From the NCBI GenBank assembly GCA_019695115.1, contig JAIBAP010000026.1, forward strand, positions 1 through 64,000: a DNA stretch of 64,000 bases, in the 5' to 3' direction. This stretch comes from Caldilineales bacterium. Lineage in GTDB: Bacteria > Chloroflexota > Anaerolineae > J102. Positions 22,916 through 29,433 of the stretch are shown piece after piece. A program made the translations under genes and the position numbers. How positions within the stretch are numbered: position 1 is the stretch's first letter; each line of letters starts with the position of its first letter. The notes beneath the pieces are model-generated. The model was not told where the DNA came from and ran no database searches. It worked only from the letters and a program-made list of their open reading frames with translations.

Positions 22916-25830
22916 CCCTGCACCTCACCATCGACGGCCAACGCGTTTCCGCCCCGGCCGGCGCCACCATCCTCGACGCCGCCCGCACGGCCGGCATCCG
23001 CATCCCCACCCTCTGCCATCATCCCGACCTGAGCACGGTCGGCGCCTGCCGGATGTGCGTGGTCAGCGTGCGGGGCGCCCGCGCCCTGCAGACGGCCTGC
23101 ACCACGCCCGCCGCCGAGGGCATGGTGGTGGATACGATGAGCCAGGAAGCTATCGACACCCGCAAGTTCGTGCTGGAGATGCTCCTCACCGACCATCCCA
23201 ACGACTGCATGAGCTGCGAAGTCAACGGCGACTGCGAACTGCAGGACCTGGTCTACGATTACGGCGTCAAGTGGCCGGAGCACGCCGGCAAACGCCACGA
23301 ATGGCCGCTCGACCCCGACCCCAACCCCTTCATCTTCATCGACCGCAACAAGTGCATCCTCTGCAGCCGCTGCATCCGCGCCTGCGGCGAGCGCCAGAAC
23401 CGGGACGTGTGGAGCTTCGCCTTCCGCGGCTTCCAGACCAAGCTGGTGGCCGGGGCCGACCAACCGATGTTGGAGGCAGGCTGCGAAAGCTGCGGCCAGT
23501 GCGTGGCCTACTGCCCGGTGGGGGCGCTGTACGACAAGATGAGTTTGGGCAAAGGCCGGGTCAGCCAGGTGAAAAAGGTGCGCACCACCTGTTCCTATTG
23601 CGGCGTGGGCTGCAACTTCGACCTGAATGTGCGCGACGGCAAGATCGTGCGGGTGACGAGCACGCGCGAGGCCCCGGTCAATGGCCTGGCTTTGTGCGTC
23701 AAGGGCCGCTATGGCTACGACTATGTGCATCATCCCGACCGGCTGACGCGACCGCTGGTGCGGGCGAAGTGGCTGGCGGGGCTTGCCCTGAGCGGAGCCG
23801 AAGGGGCGGAGGAGCAGGTGGCCAGCGGCAGGTGGCAGGTCGTCGGGGAGGAGGCGACCGAGAGACGCAGGGACGCAGGGACGCAGCAAGATGGGGGCAA
23901 CGGGCATCACTCGAATCTCCAATCCCCCAATCCCCAATCTCCAATCTCCCCAGATGCCTTCATCGCCGTCGATTGGGATACGGCCCTGGAGGTGGTGGCG
24001 GGCAAGTTCGCCGCCGAAAGGAAAGAGCGCGGCGGCGATGCCTTTGCCGTGCTGGCCTCGGCCAAATGCACCAACGAGGAGAACTTCCTCATCGCCAAGC
24101 TCACCCGCCAGCTTCTGGCCACGAACAGCATCGACCATTGCGCCCGTCTCTGACACAGCAGCACCGTCACCGGTCTGGTGACTTCCTTCGGCTCCGGCGC
24201 CATGACCAACTCGATCAAGGACATCGCCGACGAGAGCAAGTGCATCTTCATCATCGGCTCCAACACCAGCGAGCAGCACCCCGTCATCGGCACCAAGATC
24301 CGCCGGGCCAAGCGCCAGCGCGGGGCCAAACTGATCGTCGCCGACCCGCGCCGCATCGACATCGCCAACTATGCCGACCTGCACCTGCGCCACAAGCCCG
24401 GCACCGACATCGCCCTGCTCAACGGCCTCATGCATATCATCCTGCGCGAGGGCTGGGAAGATGAGGATTTCATCGCCAGCCGCACCGAGGGCATCGAAGA
24501 ACTGCGGCAGGTGGTGGCCAAATACACGCCGGAGGTGACGAGCGATATCACCGGGGTGCCGGCGGCCGACATCGAGCGCGCCGCCCGCATAATGGCCGAG
24601 AACCGGCCTGGCAGCCTGCTCTATGCCATGGGCATCACCCAGCACACGGTGGGCGTGCCCAATGTGATGACCTGCGCCAACCTGCAAATGCTGTTGGGCA
24701 ACATGGGCAAGCCCGGCAGCGGAGTCAACCCCCTGCGCGGGCAGAACAATGTTCAGGGCGCCTGCGACATGGGCGCGTTGCCGAACTTCTACGCCGGCTA
24801 TCAGCGTGTGACCGATGACGCCGCCCGTGGCAAGTTCGAGGCCGCCTGGGGCGTGGGCCTGGACAACCGCGTGGGCCTGACCGTGACCGAGATGATCAAC
24901 GCCGCCGAACGCGGGGATGTGCGCTGCCTGTACATCATCGGCGAGAACCCGATGACCAGCGACCCCGACCTCAACCACGTGCGCCATTCGCTCGACAAAA
25001 CCGAGTTCATCGTCATCCAGGAGATCTTCTTCTCCGAGACCTGCCAATACGCCGATGTCGTCTTCCCGGCGGCGGCCTTCGCCGAGAAGGATGGCGCCTT
25101 CACCAACACCGAGCGCCGGGTGCAGCGCGTGCGCAAGGCCGTGAATCCGCCCGGCGAGGCCAAGACGGATTCGTGGATCGTGATCGAACTGGCCCGGCGG
25201 CTGCTGGCGCTCGGGGTCGCCACCCCTGACCCCGAAGCGCCCTATGGCGATTGGGATTACGCCGGCCCGACCGATGTGCTGGAAGAGATCAACGCCCTCA
25301 CCCCCATCTACGCCGGGATCACCCACCGCCGGCTGGAGGCGGGCGAATCCTTGCAGTGGCCGGTTCCCAACGAAAACCACCCCGGTACGCCCATCCTCCA
25401 CACCAGCAAGTTCAGCCGTGGGCTGGGGCGCTTCGTCGCCAGCGACCATGTGCCGCCGGCCGAACTGCCCGACGCCGCCTATCCGCTCATGCTCACCACC
25501 GGGCGCGTCATCTACCATTGGCACGGGGGCGAGATGACGCACCGGGCGCGCAACCTGGAGGCCATGTATCCCGAAGCCCTGGTGGAAATCCACCCGAAGG
25601 ATGCCATGAAGGCGGCCATCGGCGACGGCGAACTGATGAAAGTGGCCTCACGGCGGGGCGAGATCGTGGCCAAGGCCGAGATCACCGACCGCGTCGAACC
25701 CGGCCTCATCTTTACCACCTTCCATTTTGCCGACTCGGCCGCCAATTTCCTCACCAATCCCGCCCTCGACCCCCAGGCCAAGATACCCGAGTTCAAGGTC
25801 TGTGCGGTGCGGGTGGAGCCGGTGACTTGA
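22912..25830 (+). CDS. fdhA: NAD-linked formate dehydrogenase catalytic subunit, selenocysteine-containing (UGA at 24151)
   Basis: Read through the in-frame TGA at 24151-24153 the gene encodes 972 residues with Sec414. Order: [2Fe-2S] domain (CHHPDLSTVGACRMC), His/Cys cluster (CMSCEVNGDCELQ), two [4Fe-4S] (CILCSRCIRAC, CESCGQCVAYC), the molybdopterin-domain cluster (CSYCGVGCNFDL), then the active site HCARL-Sec-HSSTVTGL. Formate dehydrogenases carry Cys or Sec exactly here, followed by an essential His. Downstream bis-MGD segments (GSNTSEQHP, NPLRGQNNVQGACDMG, GENPMTSDPD) and the C-terminal MoCo-binding domain are intact. It oxidises formate or reduces CO2, with electrons to the NuoE/NuoF-type subunits. 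Residues about 287-347 are a repeat-derived insertion. The alternative, a nonsense mutation, is less likely given the SECIS-like hairpin. Confidence 0.85.
23770..23957 (+). repeat. repeat-derived in-frame insertion inside fdhA
   Basis: Between DRLTRPLVRAK and DAFIAVDWDTALEVV, which are adjacent or nearly so in ordinary formate dehydrogenases, lie about 60 extra residues. The DNA is a patchwork of intergenic repeats: a CTTGCCCTGAGCGGAGCCG REP half, GTGGCAG heptamers, GACGCAGG units, and AATCTCC/AATCCCC heptamers. The frame is kept throughout. Confidence 0.9.
24151..24182 (+). promoter_or_regulatory. UGA selenocysteine codon with SECIS-like hairpin
   Basis: After the UGA, 18 nt lead to the apical loop GGTCT, closed by a perfect 6-bp stem GTCACC/GGTGAC (24166-24182). 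As I recall the E. coli fdhF SECIS, it has the same 18-nt spacing and a GGUC-containing apical loop recognised by SelB. The hairpin also encodes TVTGLVT, so coding constraint alone could give part of it. Confidence 0.8.
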
Positions 25831-25848
25831 GCATCTCTGCGGCGTCAG

Positions 25849-26080
25849 CACGCCCACGTGCGGATTGTGTGTGCAGGGACCGCACCTGGGGGTGCGGACT
25901 CCGCTAGGGATGGCCATGATCGCGCATATCTGCGGAGGGGAGCACGCCCACGTGCGGATTGTGTGCAGGAGCCGCACGTGGGCGTGCGGACTCCGCTATC
26001 AGAGGACTTCTGCGGAGGGGAGCACGCCCACGTGCGGATTGTGTGTGCAGGGACCGCACCTGGAGGTGCGGACTCCGCTA
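25849..26080. repeat. three copies of a palindromic repeat CACGCCCACGTGCGG
   Basis: Copies at 25849-25905, 25943-25998 and 26023-26080. Each has an arm CACGCCCACGTGCGG, a TTGTGTGCAGG-type loop and a complementary arm, then GACTCCGCTA. Copy 2 is a perfect 15-bp hairpin, while copies 1 and 3 carry changes in the right arm. Copies 2 and 3 share the lead-in CTGCGGAGGGGAG. They fill the fdhA/methyltransferase convergent gap (25831-26146), in which no gene is visible. Confidence 0.93.
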
Positions 26081-26146
26081 TCAATGGTGGGGGTGCCGAC
26101 GCCGCTAGGGATGGTCATGATCGAGGTGTAGGACGCTGAACCGCGC

Positions 26147-26743
26147 TCACGTGTTGAATCGTGGCACGAACCGCCCTGTGCGGCCCATGTAGTCGCGGTA
26201 GTCATCGCCGAAGGCGGCGACGAGGTTCGCCTCCTCGCGGTCTGTGCGCCGCAGCAGCACCACATAGGGCAACGCCAGGCCGACCGGCAGCGTCCACAAG
26301 GCAGTGAGCAAGGTCAGGCCCATCAAAAAGACGGTTCCCAGGCTGTAGAGTGGGTGGCGGACAAAACGATAGGGGCCGCCTGTCACCAGTTGGTGGCCCT
26401 CGCGGGTGGTTTCCACGGGCGAGATGTTGTTCCCGATCGCGCGGAACACCCAGGCAAAGCCGGGGATGACGGCGGCAGCCAGGAGGAAGCCCAACCAGCG
26501 CGCCCAAAGTGGTAGCGGCAGGCGCGCCCACTCCACCCAGGCCGGATTGAATATGTAGGCAACCAGCGGCGCGAAAGCGATGAGGCTGCTCAGGCGCAGG
26601 ATGACCAACGTCCGCCGACTGGTAGCGCGATCCTGTCTGCCGCCCTGCACTTCGGCGCGATGCCGGTAGAAAATGCTGATGCCCATCGTCGCCCCAAACA
26701 GCGCCAGCGCCAGCAGACGGAAGATCAGTTCATTGGTTGCCAT
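26147..26743 (-). CDS. isoprenylcysteine carboxyl methyltransferase-like membrane protein
   Basis: A 198-residue integral membrane protein with four or five hydrophobic segments (LLALALFGATMGISI; TLVILRLSSLIAFAPLVAYI; LGFLLAAAVIPGFAWVF; LGTVFLMGLTLLTALWTLPV). The C-terminal SAM-binding signature LVTGGPYRFVRHPLYSLGTV, with E in DREEANLVAAFGDDYRDYM, is that of the ICMT/PEMT family. In bacteria these enzymes methylate unknown lipids or small molecules, and no prenyl-protein substrate is implied. It stands alone between repeats and the metal ATPase, with a TTTCACGAA-type short repeat upstream. Confidence 0.85.
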   Translation of the reverse strand: MATNELIFRLLALALFGATMGISIFYRHRAEVQGGRQDRATSRRTLVILRLSSLIAFAPLVAYIFNPAWVEWARLPLPLWARWLGFLLAAAVIPGFAWVFRAIGNNISPVETTREGHQLVTGGPYRFVRHPLYSLGTVFLMGLTLLTALWTLPVGLALPYVVLLRRTDREEANLVAAFGDDYRDYMGRTGRFVPRFNT

Positions 26744-26757
26744 AATGATCTCTTTTT

Positions 26758-26852
26758 GCCACGAATTTCACGAATTTTCACGAAACGACAACATAATCTG
26801 TGATGGCATCGATAGCCCGCTTCGGAACCCGGAACCCGGAACCCGGAACACC
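26758..26852. repeat. short-repeat block (CACGAAT and CGGAACC units)
   Basis: Upstream of the ICMT-like gene come three CACGAAT/TTCACGAA units. Nearer the ATPase stop there are three to four CGGAACC heptamers ending in CGGAACA, the same unit family as in 16690-16737. Confidence 0.88.
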
Positions 26853-26853
26853 T

Positions 26854-29154
26854 TCAGGAACCAGGCTTCCGCAACAACCGCATCCCGTTCAGCGTCACCA
26901 ACAGCGACGCCCCCATATCGGCAAAGACCGCCAGCCACATCGACCCCAGCCCCGCCAGCACCAACAGCAAGAACACCGCCTTGATCCCCAGGCTGAAGAC
27001 CACATTCTGGCGGATGACAGCCATCGTCGCCCGGCTCAGCCGCACAGCAAAGGGCAACCGGGCCAGGTCGTCACTCATCAGGGCGATATTGGCAGTCTCC
27101 AGCGCCTGGGCCGTGCCGGCTGCGCCCATGGCAATGCCCACCGTGGCCGCAGCCAGGGCCGGCGCATCGTTGATGCCATCGCCCACCATCGCCGCCGCGC
27201 CGTACTCGGCCAGCAACTCGCGCACCGCCGCCACCTTGTGTTCGGGCAACAGACCGGCCCGCACCTCGGTCACGCCCACCTGCTCTGCCACCCCGGCGGC
27301 GGTAGCGGCGTCATCGCCCGTAAGCATCACCAAATGCTCGATGCCCAGCCGGCGGAGATCGGCCAGGGACTGCGCCGCCTCTGGACGCACGGCATCGGCC
27401 ACCGTCAGATAGCCGCGGTAGCTCCCGTTGGCGCTGACCAGCATCGGCGTCTGTCCGGCAGCGGCGGCCTGGGCGACCTCGGTGCAATGGGCGGGGTGAG
27501 GGAGATGGGCGTCGAAATAGCTGTGATTGGCGATCAGGACATCGCTGGCGCCGCCGTTCGCCTGCACCCGGCCTCGCACCCCGGTTCCGGTCAGCGCCTG
27601 CACCTGCGCCGCGGCGCCGTAGCGATGTTGCAGATCACGCGCCTGCGCTGCCTCCACCACGGCCCCGGCCAGCGCGTGCTCGCTCTGCCGCTCCACGGCG
27701 GTGGTCAGAGCCAGTAGGTCATCGCAGGCCGGGCAGAAAGCCTGCTGAACATCCTCGCAATCCACCGCCCGCACCCGCATCAGTTGCGGCCGGCCGGTGG
27801 TAAGCGTGCCGGTCTTGTCGAAGGCGATGGCCTTCACCCGGCTCAGGGCTTCCAGATAGGCCCCGCCTTTGATCAGCAACCCGCGATGGGCGCCGTTGCT
27901 GATGGCGCTGATCAGGCTGACCGGTGTGCTGATCACCAGGGCGCAGGGGCAGGCCACCACCAGCAAGGCCAAGGCCCGATACAGCCAGCCTTGCTCGCCG
28001 GGGGCGGGATTCAGGAACGGCTGGCCCCAGATCAAGGGCGGGAGGAGGGCTACGAGCGCCGCAATCACGACCACGGCCGGCGTGTAAGCGGCGGCGAAGC
28101 GGTCGACGAAGCGTTGCACGGGCGCTTTCTGCTCCTGGGCTTCTTCCACCAGGCGGATAAGACGGCTGATGGTGGTGTCGGCGGCCAGGTGCGTGACCTC
28201 GACCTGGATCGCCCCCTCACCGTTGATGCTGCCGGCGAACACCTCGTCCCCCTCGTCCTTCTCGACCGGCCTGCTCTCGCCAGTGATCGGCGCCTGGTTG
28301 ACGCTCGACCGCCCGGCCGTCACCCGGCCATCCATCGGCAGCCGTTCGCCGGGCTTGACCAGAATCACATCGCCGATCCGTAGCTCGCTCACCGGCGTGC
28401 GTCTTTCTTCCAGACCGCAAAACGGGCACGGCCCGCCGCTGTAGCCATCCTGCCCCAGGTGTTCGTGGCAATCGATGCACGGCCCCAGGATGGTGGCCTC
28501 GGTGGGGGCCAGCTCCATCAGGCTTCGGATCGAGCCGCGCGCCCGCTCGGTCACGTAGCCCTCCAGCGCCTCGCCCAGGCTGAACAGCACCATCACCAGC
28601 CCGGCCTCGGCATAGGCGCCGATGAGCACGGCCCCGAAGGCGGCGATGCTCATCAGCACATCGATGGTGATGCTGCGGCTGATGCGCAGGCTGCGCCAGG
28701 CGCGCCGCCAGATAGGAAAGCCGGCGCAAGCCCAGGCCAGCACCGAGGTCAGGTCGAACAGCGGGTGTGAGAGCCCTAGCATGGGCAGCAATTCGTTGAA
28801 GACCAGCCCCGGCAGGATGAGCGCCATCCCCACCAGCGCCAGGGTTGTGTCGCGGCGCCCCAACAGATAGCGGACGAACCCGTCCACGCCCGTATTGGCG
28901 TGGACGACCGCTGTCCCTGCCTGTGCTTCCCCCGGCGCTGCCGGCTCGGCCACACCATAGCCCAACTCGCGCACCCGCGCCTCGACAAGCGCCCGGCCGA
29001 CCTCGCCCTCCACCTTCAGCGTGGCGGCCCCGAAGTTGATGGCGGCGCTCTGTACGCCTTCCAACCGGCAGACGCCGCGCTCGATGCCGCGGGCGCAGTC
29101 GGCGCAGTCCATACCGGTGATGTGAAATGTTTGGAGGGAACTTGATTGCGTCAT
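26854..29154 (-). CDS. P1B-type heavy-metal ATPase (Zn/Cd/Co-type)
   Basis: A 766-residue membrane pump. The start at 29154 gives an N-terminal HMA domain with GMDCADC. Actuator motif ITGESRPVEKDEG, transmembrane metal site VACPCALVIS, phosphorylation motif AFDKTGTLTTGRP and hinge MVGDGINDAPAL are all present, so it should export or distribute a soft metal cation at ATP cost. Odd features: a CIDC...CPFC zinc-ribbon-like insertion before the actuator domain, a CPAC insertion in the nucleotide domain, and HA instead of the near-invariant HP motif (SEHALAGAVV). A DtxR-type palindrome lies 75 bp upstream. Cu-type CPC pumps also carry this membrane motif, so the metal is uncertain. Confidence 0.9.
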   Translation of the reverse strand: MTQSSSLQTFHITGMDCADCARGIERGVCRLEGVQSAAINFGAATLKVEGEVGRALVEARVRELGYGVAEPAAPGEAQAGTAVVHANTGVDGFVRYLLGRRDTTLALVGMALILPGLVFNELLPMLGLSHPLFDLTSVLAWACAGFPIWRRAWRSLRISRSITIDVLMSIAAFGAVLIGAYAEAGLVMVLFSLGEALEGYVTERARGSIRSLMELAPTEATILGPCIDCHEHLGQDGYSGGPCPFCGLEERRTPVSELRIGDVILVKPGERLPMDGRVTAGRSSVNQAPITGESRPVEKDEGDEVFAGSINGEGAIQVEVTHLAADTTISRLIRLVEEAQEQKAPVQRFVDRFAAAYTPAVVVIAALVALLPPLIWGQPFLNPAPGEQGWLYRALALLVVACPCALVISTPVSLISAISNGAHRGLLIKGGAYLEALSRVKAIAFDKTGTLTTGRPQLMRVRAVDCEDVQQAFCPACDDLLALTTAVERQSEHALAGAVVEAAQARDLQHRYGAAAQVQALTGTGVRGRVQANGGASDVLIANHSYFDAHLPHPAHCTEVAQAAAAGQTPMLVSANGSYRGYLTVADAVRPEAAQSLADLRRLGIEHLVMLTGDDAATAAGVAEQVGVTEVRAGLLPEHKVAAVRELLAEYGAAAMVGDGINDAPALAAATVGIAMGAAGTAQALETANIALMSDDLARLPFAVRLSRATMAVIRQNVVFSLGIKAVFLLLVLAGLGSMWLAVFADMGASLLVTLNGMRLLRKPGS

Positions 29155-29229
29155 AGTCGTGTTCAATTCACCTGAAGCGCCTGGGGCGCCGGGAAGCTGG
29201 AATCGGGGCGGCAAGTAGTTGAATGGTAG

Positions 29230-29249
29230 AATTTAGGTTAGACTAAATT
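29230..29249. promoter_or_regulatory. DtxR/MntR-like palindromic operator
   Basis: AATTTAG-N6-CTAAATT: 7-bp perfect arms with the core TTAGGTTAGACTAA, close to the TTAGGTTAG half-site of DtxR/IdeR/MntR boxes. It lies between the divergent metal ATPase and DUF362 genes and is AT-rich against a GC-rich background. Confidence 0.5.
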
Positions 29250-29433
29250 TTATCTAAGTGTCCTCATCTTGTCAAGCTGCCGGGCGATGGCCGGGCGATA
29301 GCCGGGCGATAGCATTCAGGGCGGGGGGCAGATTCGGCCCGTGGGCGGCATGGAGTATAATGGCAGCGCTTGATCACAGGCCCTTTGTGGCCTGGCAGAT
29401 CTGCAAGGCATCTCCTTTCTGCGGAGCTACACC

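Noticed and set aside
24151-24153. Stop codon as a nonsense mutation making fdhA a pseudogene
   Set aside because: Both halves retain all catalytic and cofactor motifs, the stop is at the Cys/Sec position, and a SECIS-like hairpin follows at the correct distance. Recoding is the better explanation, though not proven.
22894-25593. Long antisense open reading frame (899 codons) opposite fdhA
   Set aside because: It is a GC-rich shadow of fdhA with no recognisable domain; fdhA is well supported on the other strand.
25849-26080. CRISPR array
   Set aside because: Only three units, with an 80-94 bp period, palindromic repeats of about 57 bp and shared rather than unique intervening sequence; no cas genes nearby.
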